This document shows positions 35,173 through 49,170 of a stretch of DNA of 64,000 nucleotides, piece by piece. The notes beneath the pieces are model-generated. The model saw only the letters and a list, made by a program, of their open reading frames with translations. It ran no database searches and was not told where the DNA came from. How positions within the stretch are numbered: the first letter of the stretch is position 1; each line of letters opens with the position of its first letter. Position numbers and translations under genes: made by a program. The DNA comes from Sindora glabra. Its lineage: Eukaryota; Streptophyta; Magnoliopsida; Fabales; Fabaceae. The stretch is from NCBI GenBank assembly GCA_020226215.1, contig CM035236.1, forward strand, positions 62,708,268-62,772,267, read 5' to 3'.

Positions 35173-38100
35173 TGTCATGACCCAATTTTGATTATGATTA
35201 GTATGGATCCCAATATTGATTTCCACAAGCTTTGACACTTTTCACACTTTCTATCCAACAGGAATTACTAAATTTCCAAAAGGACTCAAATTTTTATTGT
35301 AAATTTTTATGGAAGAATAAACAGAGTCTCATCTATTTTTGGACATTACCTAAGGGCCATACACCCTAAAATACAACACTAATAAATTTTTCAGATACGA
35401 TAACAAACAACATTCACATAGTATAATATAGTTTTAAATTTATGCACATTCAACAGATTAACACCACACAAATCAATAAATCTCTATCTTTATTGTTGAT
35501 TTTAATTCCAAATGAAACCTAATTATCAAATCCTTTATCAAGTGGTCTTTGATTCTCCATGCATGAGACAAAGCTCAAATAACTCTCTTAACTTAAAAAT
35601 AATATAAATAATCAGAGTGAGTTATGAGTACTTAATAAGCATATAACTACCACTATCTTGTAGGTGATTAACTTTATAAATAATAATCGCAGATTAATCA
35701 TATATTAAATTAAAAAATATTAGCAAACTCATTTGTTGAATTCTTTGGAATATACAAAACCATGTCTTGAAATAGAAGTTCACCTGCAAATGACTTAAAC
35801 TCTATTTCTCATGTCACAATTCATATAAATCTTAACTATTTGTTATTACACAATATCGGTATCACATCACATAATACCCGTTTGAGGTAGATATCATATT
35901 CACAAATAACCATCAAAGCTCAAATACACATCCTTATAGTCACAATCAGTCCTTGCAATCATGTCAATCAGTGATGTTCAAACATAAGCAAAATTCCAAT
36001 ATTACATAATGTCATATAATAATCATGCATGTGCTCATCCTTAGGTGGTATGAGATTTACATGTCAATATTATACTTTTCTCAATTATTCGTTAGGAATT
36101 TCCTATCTGGTTCTCAAATTAATCTTATATCCTTTGCAACTATTTGCTAGAAATTTTCCATTTGACTTTCATATCATCTCTTTATCACAGTTCACAATAT
36201 TCGACGTCATTGCTCTAGTTCAATTCACAATTTCCTATGCCAACCATGGTTTTTGTAGATAACATATACATGGGAGCTTAATTCTCATTTCACAACTATT
36301 TATAGAACTTTAATACAAAATAACTAATTTATCATTGAATAGTATCAAACACACAGTAGTATAGGTATAAATATACAATAATGCCATTATATCATTCTAT
36401 ATGGCTATAACATGCAATTATCATTGAATTTAAACACATTCTATCAATAATTAGAAATAACCCTATCATGCTTCTACTACACACTTTGATCTCTAATATT
36501 CCCACAATATAACACAAAATTGAATTTACACATGAGTATATATATATATATATATACAAGAATGTAGAATTGGTACTATTAATGAAAAAATATAATTCAC
36601 AATATTTAAATTATATTTCATTTAAATAAAAGTTCGATGATAAGATATATACTCACCCGATAGGTTCGTCCAACAACTTCAAGAATTCCTAACTAATTTG
36701 CTTTCACCTTCCATTTCTTCCTATTTCATAAATTATAAAGATAACCTATAAATGTGTTGGATTTACTCACTTTTTTTCTAAATCATTCTTCCATGGTATA
36801 TTCATAATATTTTAATCTTTTATAGTACACCTTATCATCATTTACAAAGATAGATTATAATTATATAAACATTGCTTATCTTTTTATTAAGAACTATCCA
36901 TAGTTGGCTCCAAATATTAAAATATTAAAATTTAAGATGTAAATATATTCTAAATATAATAACCCAATATCTTAGGGCCTCAAAATATTATTCTATCAGT
37001 ACTTTACCAAGTATCTAAATAATATAATAAAGAAAGGTTTTCTAAATCAAGTTCAAATCTTTCAAAATATGAAGATATAATATTTTATAATTATTTTAAA
37101 TATAATATTTTAGCAATCTATATTGTAAAAATCATATTTTTCAAAATTCTCATCTAATATTTCAAATTATACAAAAATAAAGTCTTTTAAATCACTTTAA
37201 ATCATCCATAATTATGAAACCATTATTTTAGAAATGCTACTCATAGAATAACTTATCATTCTATAGTATAAAATATGAATTTCTCAAACTTGCATCATAT
37301 CTCTAAATCTTGTAGAAATAGGTTTTCCTAAGTTATAATCACTTATCCTAAATATCCACAAAATGGGTTTCTATGAATCTTACATAAATTTTCCATAAAG
37401 GTAGAATAAAATATTTTATTTACACATAAATCATCCTATTTTAACATTTTATAGCATAAAAATTGTATTTTTCTCATGCTTTATCACATATTTTAAATAT
37501 GCATAAGACTTAATTCCTTGGATTAGACTTCAAATTGACAAAAATATTAAAATATCATGATATAGGATTGCTTACCACTATTGAGAAAGGCCGCTAGTAG
37601 CTTGCTAATGTTGGAGAAGATGTAGATCGTTGGCATAAGGAGCAACTTCTGAAATGCATTGGTCTTAGAGAAAAAAACTACAATAGCCCATAGTTTTATT
37701 ATTCTCCATCCACTAACTACTTGCAATGGCTAAAGACAAGTCAGTTATGGATAACTACTAATTAGAAAGCACCAAAAGCTCGTCGGAGAGAAGGATCTTC
37801 CTGGTCTACAACTCTTCACACAGTACCTCTGAGTTAGATGTCAAAGATGGAGATCATCCATGGCAACAGTCCTTAATGCCATAACATGATTGCTGGGAGC
37901 AATGATAGACATAAGGCAACTATGGGAAGAGAAAGGATAGAGGGGATGGATGAAAGAGAGGGGTTAATCAGTTTTCTAAAAAGGGATTATAGAAATCTAA
38001 AAAAGAGAAAGCCATAAAAATAAAAAAAAAAAGGGCCATCGACTTTCAAAAAAAATGAAAGAAAGAAAAGTCTTAAAAAATATGAGCTGTGGGTTTTACT

Positions 38101-38611
38101 TTCATGTAATGCAATGCACAATAAGCTTGTATTCTATTTTACTCTTAACCATTTGTTCTTATTACAAAAGATCCTAACTAATGGTTTAAATACAATCCCA
38201 ATTTTATAAAATTTATTTTATTCAAAACTTCAACTCCATTATTTGCAATTTTCCCTTTATATATATAAAGATGTAATTATAATAATTTGATAAATTAGAA
38301 ATCCTAAAACAAATATTTTAATTTTTCTTAATTCCTAAAATAATTTATTTAACTTTTTCAAAATTCCCACAAATAACTTATTGAATATAAATAATTAATT
38401 TTCATGCCATTAATCATTAAAAATATTCTTCACTCATAAGAAAATTCTTTATGTAAAAAATTATTTAAAAAAACCTTGAACTGACACAGGCTAATTAAAT
38501 AAAATTTGAATATAAAAAGAAATCCAAAATTAATTATTTTTTGAATAAATAAAATAAATTTCGATAAGCATTAAAATTTGTAAATGTTGAATATTTATAT
38601 CAAATATTATA
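35173..38611 (-). mobile_element. F3a: solo gypsy LTR of family F3, minus orientation
   Basis: It begins TGTCATGACCC in plus-strand reading and is similar to F3c at 54104 and, inverted, to F3b. Shared blocks include GGACATT.CCTAAGGGCCAT near 35340-35355 and 54275-54295. The right edge is placed by comparison with F3c near 38611. Candidate duplications are CTCGA (35168-35172) and CTTAA (38612-38616), two transitions apart. A (TA)n run lies at 36538-36556. No coding domain is present; the ORF at 36029-36262 lies in LTR sequence. Confidence 0.68.
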
Positions 38612-38616
38612 CTTAA

Positions 38617-38856
38617 TCTTCATCCTTAATGTACTTTGGCAATTTATAGGATGTTAAATGAAGTTAACATAATCTTCTGTACAATATTAACTTGCATTTT
38701 CTATTGATTTAATTTTTTGTATGTACACACCCAACAATCTTGGGAGTTCCATTTTTGAAGAGGATTGTCAACATGTTTGATGGTCAGCTTCAAATATAAT
38801 TAAAATAAAGGAGTGAAACAAATGCTTCTTTAGGTAATGTTATTTTTAAGTAAGAG
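38617..38856 (+). other. H1 spacer between two inverted LTRs
   Basis: About 240 bp of hAT DNA separating F3a and F3b. I see no feature in it. Confidence 0.5.
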
Positions 38857-41800
38857 TGTAATATCCCTGGCTTAAATATAAAGTTGTATAAATTTTGACA
38901 ATTATTTATATATATGATCATTATTGACATAACATTAGATTAAAATAATTTTTATATAAGAAATTTTTTATAAGTTGAGAAAACCTTCTGGACAATAGCT
39001 AGGTAGTAGTAAGGGAGTTGTGTTTTCTTTTCAAGTCATCGATGATTTATTGCTTTTCTGACACCAATAATCTCTAGTCAAGCACCTCTAGTGTGAGTAA
39101 GCTTGTTTGTAACATAAAATTTTATATTCATGAGGATTTAATGCATTATTCATGATAAACTCATTTTATATATATTGTGGCTTCTGGCTAAAACTTCAAA
39201 AAAAAATATTTTGATGATGAAAAGTGTTAAAATAAGATGAATAAAATATATTTGAAGTGTCTTGAGAGTACTATACAATAATATTTTCAACAGTACTTGT
39301 ACCTTTTAGAAAAATCATCTTATAAGTAGATTTAAGTATATGGTGATGGCTTGGAAGTAAAAGTTTTATGATATAAATTGTCAAAATACTAAGATTAACA
39401 TCATTGTGAAATATTATAATTTTATATTTTGGAAGATTTCAACTAGAGATAAGAAAGTCTATTTTGTGCATATTATGTATTATTAGTAATGTTTCCAAAA
39501 AAATCATATTTTTACACTATTAGATGATAGGATAGTGTGATTTAAACCTTTTCTAGAATATTTTATTTTAATATTATGGAAATTTGAATTGGATTTTGAA
39601 AATCCTTGCTTTATCGCTTTATCTTGTATATTTGATATTTTAGATACTTGATATAACTTATGTAAAATTAGAATTATATGCTTTTGGAGGAATTATCATA
39701 TATGAGAATTTATAATTTGTTAATGAAAAATGAGAAAAAATATATTTTTTATGCTATAAAATGTCAAAATAGAATGATTAGAGTGTGATATTCAAGTTTA
39801 ATCAAACAATTATATATAAAGTCTAAATAAATAATGATAGTTTGCCAAAAATAGAATTCTATGTTGTAGAATGTTGAAATAATATAATTAGAGTTTTATA
39901 TAATTAGTTTCTATATTTTTAAATAATTTAGAGTGTAGTTAAGAAGTGAATGCATTATGCCTTATATATGCATCAAGAAACTTAGAAGCATAAGAGCATT
40001 ATGCTACGAAATGTTAACATGACATTATTAGAATAGGGTTATAGTTTCATAAAGTCCCTGTTTTTATGATGGTTGAGGTTGTTATAGGAAATCTAGTTGG
40101 ATAATTTTGAGATGTATGGTGATGTATGAAAGAAATATGACTTTATATTGTGGAACATTGAAATAATATGGTTGAAACAAAATATATATGCATGGATGTT
40201 ATATTTTGATGCCTTAAAGGACTTAAGCTTAGTTTAAGAAAAATGTGATTTGGTAAATTGGGTAGAATAAAGTTGAAAATAATGGGAACTTAATAGTTAG
40301 TTTTATAAAGTGGTGATAATGAAGTATCCTAATGATATAAAGTTTTAGTATTTATAAAATTGATAATATTTAAAGTTTGATTTGGAAAATTTCTCATTTA
40401 TGAAAGTTTCTAATTTCTATGATAATTTCAAGAATGTAAAAGAAATAATAGTATAGATTAAGGGAATGGATTAAATGGGCACTAGTTATGACACCGAGTT
40501 TTACTATTTCATTTATATGGTCTTGATTCTAAAATCTTCATAATACGTTATACTTCCAATTTCTCATGATTGACTTAAGAAAGAAATAATAGAATTTCAA
40601 TAGAGAAGGTTAAAATATTTTAATTAGATTCTAGATATGAGAATGGTAAATTGAGGAGAAAATAAGTAAATTCGATATACTTACAAATTACTCTTTGTAA
40701 ATGGTGATAAGAGGAGAAAAATATGAAAAGAGAAAAATTGTTGCTTTAAAACTTCCAAGATGGATCAGTGATAGCAAGTGAGTATATATCTTACCACATA
40801 TCGATATCTTAATCAAAGTTAGGTTAAATGTTGTGAATGGTGCTTTTCCTTATTAATAGAGCATAATCTATATTCATGTATATATTTTTATTTGTATTTA
40901 AACTCAATTCCATAGTATAAGTACAAATAGTTAATTGAGGAAATGTTAATTAAACAAAGTGTGCAATATAAGCATGGTAGTGGCACTTTTGGGTAATGAT
41001 GAATTCTGATTGAATTCAATAATGGTTGTGTGTTATGTTGTACAGGGGAACATAATAACATTGCTATATATTTGTGCATAAACTACTTGAGTGCTTGGTC
41101 TTATTTCGTAATGGATTTTATTACTTTGAATCGATGAACTCTAAATAATTGTGATATGAGAGTTGAGCTCTCAAATGTATGTTCTTTATAAACCCTGCCA
41201 TAAAAGGCATTGGAAATTGTAAACCATGCTAGGGCAATGGCAACAATTATGGTAAGTTGTGAATGGTGATGGAATTATGATATGAAAGCCAGATAGAAAA
41301 TTCCTGGTAGATAGTTGTAAAAAACATAAAATTGATCTAAGAACCGGATAGAGAATTCCCTACAAATGGCTTATGATTGGGCTTGACAACCATATAAACA
41401 TTTAATGGCTATTCAAATAGCATTTTGAATGTTATATGATACAATATTGAAAATTGTGTTATGTTTGAATATTATTACTTGGTATGATTATGATGGTTTG
41501 TTAGTGCTTGAGCCTTATTGGCTAGTTGTGATTATGGTATCTAGTTGGAATGGGTAATGTACGATATGATCACAATATTGTGTGCTATTAGATAATTGAA
41601 ATATTATGATTTATAACAAGTAGTATAGAATTTGAGTTGCATGCAGTTGGATATTTTATTATGATATTACATTTATCTGGTCTGTGATCACTTAACAATT
41701 TTCAATTAAGAATTAATAATGGTAGATATATACTCATTAAGTTTATGTAACTCACTCCCTTTATTTTCATTGTTTCTAAGTTAGCATTGGTGGAAATCTA

Positions 41801-42169
41801 ATACTGCCTTGCTAACAGAGCTTAACAATTGGATTAGGATTAGAACACGAAATAGAAATATTGTTAATTTAGCATTGAATGTGTTGAATTGTTTATCTGT
41901 ATCTGAGTTTGAGGCTGTATGATATTGTATATGTTGATCTATGGTATTTGGAAATATTCACAGGCTTTGTATTATAAGATGTTTGACCCTTGGGAAATGT
42001 CAAAAAATAGGAGAGACTCTGTCCATTTTTTTGTAAAATTTAAAATGAAAAATTTTAAGTCCCCCTAAAATTTGAAAACTCCTATTAGATAGAAAGAGTG
42101 AAAATTGTTAAAGTTTGTGGAAACCAATATCGGGATCCACATCAGTCATGATGAGGTTGGGTTGTGACA
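38857..42169 (+). mobile_element. F3b: solo gypsy LTR of family F3, plus orientation
   Basis: The 3313-bp unit begins TGTAATATCCC and ends GGGTTGTGACA. The reverse complement of its last 100 bp aligns with the start of F3a, and its first 60 bp align with the inverted end of F3c. Flanking pentamers AAGAG (38852-38856) and AGGAA (42170-42174) agree at three of five positions, both differences being transitions. No coding domain was seen. Confidence 0.72.
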
Positions 42170-43003
42170 AGGAAGGAAACAAGAAAGATAACCACAAAAT
42201 AGAAAGCATAACTAACAAATAAAATAGAACATAGTGTTAGCCAAAAGGTTCTCAATCAATGTAGAAAGAGGAGAGTTCTATATTTTTTCCTTTACTTTAT
42301 GATAGAATATAATAAGAAAAAAAGTATACATCTAAGATTATTTTTAATCTATATATTCTTATTATCTTATTTCATACCATGTAGGTTTCATGAAACCAGT
42401 AGTGCCTTCTTTTATTAATGATTTGAGGCGCTAGTAGCTTCCAATTTTTTGATAAATGGTATCTTAGACTTTTATGAATATTAGTGCTTCGGGCTAGCAC
42501 TATTTTTTGGAGTGTTGCTAGCCTAATTAGAAAATCATGGTACATAGTAGCATATACAGCCACTTCTACAATGAAAGTGGCCTATTCTCTGTGGTACATA
42601 ACACAAAGATGGTTTTTTGGTAAAATACTTATTGGTAGATGTAATGGCCAAGTTAGTAGTTGTTTTAAGTGACTTAAACTAGTAGTTTGAAACTCTTCTA
42701 AGGTTCTCCTTTGTATTAGCCCTTCAATGAAATTAATGAACTAATTCTATGTATTTTTATACTATTAAAATACCATAAATATTATTTTTGTTGGCATGAA
42801 TATAAGGTAAAATGTATATAGAATAAATATGTGTTATGAATAGGTTTTTGGTAATGTTTTTTGCCTAAATTTAGCCTCATTTGATCAAATAAAGAAGCAA
42901 AAATTGCCTTCTACCAACTCAAAACTATGCAAGATTGAATTTGCTTTTTAAACCACTTGAACCCATTTGGAATCATCTCAATCCAATTTGATCAGTCTAT
43001 AAC
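42170..43003 (+). other. H1 right arm, inner part, no gene seen
   Basis: hAT DNA between F3b and G2, continued after G2 at 53281-53399. The two overlapping ORFs on opposite strands (42372-42563, 42484-42672) show no family resemblance. Confidence 0.5.
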
Positions 43004-45686
43004 TGTCACAACCCATTTCTAGGAATTGTGACCAGCGTAAAGATACCTAATTGGCATTCAACCAATTAGATATCCTTACAAGCCTAACTTCTACTTCTAC
43101 ACCTTATTAAGATTGTATATGCCTTTTAGAAATCAATAAGTAAATACAACTAAATAAATAAGCATTGCACGTGCAATGAATTTTTTTTTACAAACTCATT
43201 TTATACAAAAATATATAAAGTTTAATAGCCATAATAGGTTCTCAGACTAAATTTATATGTACATCAACTTCTCCTATCCATGAAGGTCTTCATGCAAAGT
43301 AGTACACATCGATCATTAGTGGGAGCTCCATGATCCTTATCTGCAAAAGAAATTTTCATAAAAAGAGTGAGTATAGAAATATGTAGTGAGTAAGCACTCA
43401 TCTTGTAATCCCTAAGAATCTTCAAGATCTAATTCAAACTTAAAGTTTAAGCTTTCTTACATATGTTATGCTACTATCATAAATGGCTAGTATGGTATGG
43501 GGTTCCTCCTTGTTTCTCCTAGTCCAACCTTATCCTACTCGCCTCCAACCCTTACCACTCCTCTCCTTCATATAGAAGGATGCTGCAGGCGATAGGCCAA
43601 TCTCCCTCATACATATCAAATAACGCAGATAAGCCTTTGTAGGCTTTTGTGCCAATTAAGGCAATATCATGTCAATATGGTATAATAAAGGTATGACCAA
43701 TACCAAATAGAAATTAACATCCTAACTTATTTTCCATTATCGATAAGACAAGTATAGATTTCAAGTTTAACATTAAATAGTGTCAATCATTGCATATTCT
43801 CATAATGTATCACAATATTGATACATTTAACATTTCACAATTCAATCTATTCTATCACTATACTTTATACCTTTTAAGAACATTTAAATAATAACAATAA
43901 TTCATCACATTGCTCCAATCATATTCTAATATCAACACAATGAATTTTCAAGCATAAAATATTTAGTGTGTTTCAAAAATATTTATTAAACAGTACTGTT
44001 CATGTGCAGATTTCCAGAACAGGGTAGTAGAGGGTGTATTACAACAAGGGACCTTTTATGACTTCTAAAACATCTCCAAAATTTCTAAAATAAATATATG
44101 ATGTTAAAAACATGTTTATTGACAAACATGAGCCCTTAGGTTTCATAATTAATCAACATAATCTGCGTAGAAAATTCGTAGATGAGGCCCTTCCAAATCA
44201 GTTCCAGTACTGGACAGCACTGGAGTTCCGAAATCCAAGGATTTATTTGACTAAGAAAATGAACTTCAATTACCACTAAATTTTGCCAAAATTTTCCCAA
44301 CATATTGAAAGGTTTTCAGAAATTTTTTCATAATTTTTCAACACTTGTAAGGGCCTCAATTAATTCAATTACAGAAGCCAAAACTATTAACGTTCTGTCT
44401 TAGCTGAACTGGACCTATACACATATAAGACCCTGTTTCATGTTTCTAAAAATATCCAGAAATTCCCAATAAACTATACATGATTTCTAACATCATAAGG
44501 AACCCTAAAATGGCTAGAATCGAATTTTTAAAGACTCCTATGTTTCTCACCAAATTAAGTATCTTGTTCTGAAGTTTCCTAGATTTTCAGAAAGTTATCA
44601 GCATACACTAATGTAACAATTTTTGCATGAAGGCTTATTCTAAGGCCACTCAATTTCATTACTAGCCTTTCTCCTAACTTAATTAAGCTCCAATAACATC
44701 AAAACATATATCCAACCATAAAATTCCAGAACCATGCCTCCACACATGGCCACACACAAACAATCCATAAATTGACAATTTAATCAACCAATCTAACATT
44801 CTATTGGAAAAAAAATTCATAGGGGAAACAAGTGAATTGCCACTCACCTTCAAATTTATGTTCTTTAACCCTTCAAACACCTTCTCAAAGGCCTAGGGTT
44901 CTGATTTACAGCAAGGAGAATGATGCCTTCAAATTTTGAAGGACTTTTGTTAGGATTCTAGGAGAAAGATGAAGGTAACTTTATTTTCTTGCAAGATTTT
45001 GGTCCAATTCTCTTGTTCTTTGCTCTTGAAATTGGCTTCAAAGCTTGGTGTGCTGCAATGGAGGTTTACAATTTCATGTAGGGTTTGGAAAGGGTGAAGT
45101 GCTAATAACAAAATGGAAGAGTCTAGATTTATTTAGAGAAAAAGACTTTCTTGCAATTTCTAAGAAATATCTTTGATATTTTTGTAAAAAGGTCCTTGAT
45201 ATTTGCTACAAGGACTCACATGAAAAGCTGGTGGTTTCAGCCTAAAAATCTCCAATTCAACCAATAAAAAAAAGACAAGTTAAAACCTTTTCAGAAATAT
45301 TGCACTTTGGCCCCAAATCTTCTCATAATTTCATTTTTTGTCATGTTCCTTTGGGCTTTTTTCTTGGGCTAAATGGGCTGCACGTTTTTGGGCCTATTTT
45401 TATTTAATTTTGGGCCTTTATAAACTTAAATTAATTGGTCTAAAAGGAAATTTGAAGAACCAAATTAAACTATTGCATTTTCAGGCCTATTTTATCGAAT
45501 TTGAGCTCATTCGGGTTCCAAAAATTTTTGCCGGCTCTACTGAAATTTTCCTAATTGATTGAATACATTCTTAATCCATATTTAGATTCTCTTATCCATT
45601 CCAACTGAGCATGCTTAACTATAGAATATTACTAAATTTTGGTATTCTAAGATGTTATTGCTAATATACCATTTAGGGGTATTATA
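43004..45686 (-). repeat. G2 3' LTR
   Basis: 2683 bp, beginning TGTCACAACCCATTTC in plus-strand reading and ending GGGGTATTATA next to the polypurine tract. It is collinear with 50588-53280 with scattered substitutions and small indels. Its terminal CA is TA. Confidence 0.93.
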
Positions 45687-45703
45687 ACTTCTCCCCCATT
45701 TTT
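45687..45703 (-). other. G2 polypurine tract
   Basis: The minus strand reads AAAATGGGGGAGAAGT directly before the 3' LTR, a clean plus-strand primer. Confidence 0.9.
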
Positions 45704-45782
45704 TAGAAAATTCGTCCTCGAATTTTCAAAATTGCAACTAAGTTTAGTTTAGAATTTTGATCAAGTACTATAGGAGTTAAAG

Positions 45783-47168
45783 TTAGATACATACCAAATC
45801 AGTAGGGATATCTCTTCTTCTATCCTCTTCTAATTCCCATGTAGCTTCTTGTGTGCCGTGCCTTTACTAAATTATTTTCACCATGGGAATGTCTTTTGAT
45901 TGCAGTTTGCGTACTTGTTGATCTATAATTTGCATTGGTTGCTCTTCATATGCTAATTTTGGATCTAGCTCTACTTGTTTTTCCTTTATGATATAGGATG
46001 GATCCGAAATGTACTTCCTTAACATGGATACGTGGAGTACCGGTTGTATGGTTCCCATTGTTTCTAGCAGTTGTAATTGGTATGTTGCTTTCCCAATTCA
46101 CTTGACAATTGGGTATGGCCCAATATACCTAGGTGATAATTTGCCTTTCTTTCCAAATCGCATTACTCCCTTCATTGGGGAGACTTTAAGAAAAACCCAG
46201 TCACCTTCTTGAAATTCTAATTTGCACTGCCTATTATCAGCATAAAACTTGTGACGATTCTATGTGGCATGTAGCCATTCTCAAATGATTTGAACTTTAC
46301 CAATAGCATCTTCAACTAAATCAGGGCTTATCATTTTAACTTCTCTGAGCTTGAACCATCCAATAGGCGACCTGCATTTTCTACCATACAGAGCTTCAAA
46401 TGGGGCCATTTGAATGCTACTATAATAGCTATTGTTGTATGCAAACTCCATCAATGGAAAATATTTATCCCAACTTCCTTCAAATTCTAAGACACATGCC
46501 CGTAGCATGTCTTTCAAAGTTTGAATAGTTCGTTTAGATTGTCCATCTGTTTGTGGATGATAGGCCATACTGAAGCGCAATTGAGTACCTAATGTTTTCC
46601 GAAATAACTGCAAAAAATGAGAGGTAAATTGGGTCCCTCGATCAAAAATAATAGTGAGCGGCACACTATGTAATGGAATGATTCTATCCAAGTATAGCTG
46701 TGTGTATTATGATGCGGTATATGTGATTTTCACTAGCAAGAAGTAAGCTATTTTTGTAAGGAAATCCACAATCAGCCATATTGAGTCATGGCCTTTATTA
46801 GTCTTAGGTAATCTTATCACAAAATCCATAGTGATGCTTTCCCACTTCCATTTAGGTATAATGATATTCTGATATAAACTTGCGAGGTGTTGGTGTTCTG
46901 CTTTTACCTTTTGGCAAGTGAAACATCAGATAACATACTCTTGAACATCCTTCTTCATTCCTTCCCACTAGTATATATCCTTTAAATCTTGATACATTTT
47001 AGTTGCACCAGGATGCATGGTGTAGGATGAATTATGAGCTTTACTCAATATCTCCGTACGTAAAATTGTAGGAACGCATAATCGATTCTTATGTTTTATG
47101 ACACCATCACCACTCACAGTCAAATCAAGTTCTTCTGGCATCTTTGCTTTGCTCACCATTCAGTTATA
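45783..47168 (-). pseudogene. G2 integrase with chromodomain-like C-terminus
   Basis: The zinc-binding part includes SYTMHPGATKMYQDLK near 47000. The core runs through about 46870-46430, with WLIVDFLTK near 46780 (first Asp region), TIIFDRGTQFTS near 46630-46655 (second Asp) and YHPQTDGQS near 46545-46570, followed by the Glu-containing helix region. The C-terminal blocks are ALYGRKCRSP, DWVFLKVSPMKGV, RYIGPYP, HVSMLRKYI, and VKII..RHGTQEATWELEED near 45800-45880, which is the chromodomain-like tail of this lineage. The stop is at 45783-45785. At least six nonsense codons interrupt it, all in one frame. Confidence 0.88.
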
Positions 47169-48600
47169 CTAAGGGTCTTGCTTTTGAGTAGCATTGATTT
47201 GATCCATAATAGTTGAATGTACCTTTAGGCAGGCTATTTCTGTATCAACGCTTTTTATTAACCCTTGGTCCTCACATGTGAAAGCTTTGCCACTTAATGC
47301 ATCAGCTACCACATTAGCTTTCCCATGACGGTAATGGATAGAATAGTCATAGTCTTTAACAAGCTTCATCCACCTTCTTTGTCTTATGTTTAACTCTTTC
47401 AATTCAAAGATATACTTGAGACTTTTATGATCTATATAAATTTCACAAGTAGCCCCATAGAGGTAATGCCTCCAAATCTTTAATGCAAAGACAACTGTAG
47501 CCATTTATAAATCATGAGTAGGATAGTTGACTTCATGTTTCTTTCATTGTCGAGATGTATACGTAATAACTCTGCCTTGTTGCATAAGTACACACCCCAA
47601 TCCCACTCTAGATGCATCATAATAAATAGTGTATCCTTCAGCACTGTTAGGTAAAGCTAATATAGGAGCAGTAGTTCAACATTTCTTTAACTTTTGAAAA
47701 CTCTTTTCACATTCTTTATTCCATATAAACCTTACTCCTTTGTGAGTCAAACTAGTTAATGGGGCAACTATCTTTGAAAAATCTTTTACAAATCTTCGAT
47801 AATACCCAGCTAATCCAAGGAAACTCCGTATCTCAATTACTAAAGAAGGCCTGGGCCATTTCAACACAACTTCCACTTTCTAAGGATTGACTTGTATCCT
47901 TTCTTGTGTTACCACATGTCCCAAAAAGTGGACCTCGATCATCCAAAGTTTGCATTTAGAAAACTTAGTATACAATTTATGCTCCCTTAAAGTTTGTAGG
48001 GTAATGCGTAAATGCTGAGCATGCTCTTCTTCACTTCTAGAATACACGAGAATATCATCAATGAATACTACAATGAATTTATCTAAAAATGGCCTAAACA
48101 CTCGATTCATTAAATCTGTGAAGGCTACAGGAGAATTAGTCAATCCAAATGGCATTACTAAGAACTCATAATGTCCATACTGAGTCCGAAATGCTATCTT
48201 TGGAACATCTTCCTTTCGAATCTTTAACTGATGATAACCAGACTGTAAATTAATCTTGGAGTAACATCGTGATCCTTGTAGCTAATCAAAGAGATCATCT
48301 ATTCTTGGCACTGGGTACTTATTTTTTATGGTTACTTTATTCAACTGCCAGTAATCTATACACAATCGTAAGGATCCATCCCTTTTCTTAACAAATAATA
48401 CTGGTGCACCCTAAAGTGATGTGTTAGGCTTTATAAATCCTTTCTTTAGTAACTCCTACAATTGCTCTTTTAATTCTTTTAGCTCTGCAAGTGCCATTTT
48501 GTAAGGAGCAATGGATATTAGATCTATTCCCAATATAGTATCAATCATGAATTCAATTTCTCGATCCAGTGGTAATCTAGGTAGATCTTCAAGAAATACA
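47169..48600 (-). pseudogene. G2 reverse transcriptase and RNase H
   Basis: RT landmarks on the minus strand are the DREIEFMIDTILG region near 48550-48590, LCIDY..LNKVT near 48330-48370, the MPFGLTNSP block near 48135-48155, catalytic VFIDD at 48051-48069, and FLGHVV near 47915. SFLGLAGYYRRFV near 47800-47840 is the connection. RNase H has IYYDAS near 47620, the IYIDHKSLKYIF block near 47410-47445 and the GKANVVADALS block near 47310. Nonsense codons separate the open pieces 48155-47880, 47876-47676 and 47504-47169, which share one frame. The domain content is complete. Confidence 0.9.
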
Positions 48601-49170
48601 TCCTAGAATTCTTTCACAATTGGAACATCCTTTACATTAACTTTTTCCTTTTCACTTTCTTTTACAGAGGCTACCCATGCAATGTAGCCTTTACTCACCA
48701 TTCTTCATATCTTCGTGCAGGATATAAAGGTGGGTAGACTAGCTTGCTTCTCTCTTCTAAATACTCAAGGTTCCCCATCACTTGTTTCAAAGATTACAAT
48801 CTTGGAATAACAATCTACACGAGCACGATATTTTCATAACCAATTCATGCCAAGGATTACGTCATAGTCTACCATGTCTAGCACAATTAAGTCAATTATG
48901 GTTGCATAATCATCTATTTGGATCCTGCAATCTTTAACACCTTAGGTTGCCATCATGATTTCCCCTACTGGAGTATTAACTATTAAGGCCTCACATAATG
49001 CTTTAGGTGTTTGCGAAAGTCTAGCTACCAAATTTTTAGATATAAAAGAATGCGTAGCACCTGGATTAAACAATGCATTTACCAAAAAATTTTCAATTAA
49101 AATCATACCTGTCACTATTGCATTAAATGCCTGTGCCTCCTGCCAGGTCAAAATCATAAACACAAGCCTG
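48601..49170 (-). pseudogene. G2 retropepsin with catalytic Asp changed to Asn
   Basis: The gypsy aspartic protease lies on the minus strand with blocks AFNAIVTGMI near 49105-49130, active site LFNPGATHSF near 49045-49076 and the YDVILGMNWL block near 48830-48865. The residue expected to be the catalytic Asp is Asn (codon at 49065-49067), consistent with GAT to AAT. A pair of compensating frameshifts lies just upstream (about 49130-49260): the block RIITLGKKSTGKELAKAQA is open in a neighbouring frame. The plus ORF 48955-49182 is antisense. Confidence 0.85.

Noticed and set aside
35173..42169. F3a and F3b as the two LTRs of one element
   Set aside because: They are in opposite orientation and the 240 bp between them has no coding or primer sites; retrotransposon LTRs must be direct repeats.
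43004..45686. Left G2 LTR as an independent solo LTR
   Set aside because: A polypurine tract abuts it and a collinear LTR lies beyond a full gag-pol region with primer site, so it belongs to G2.
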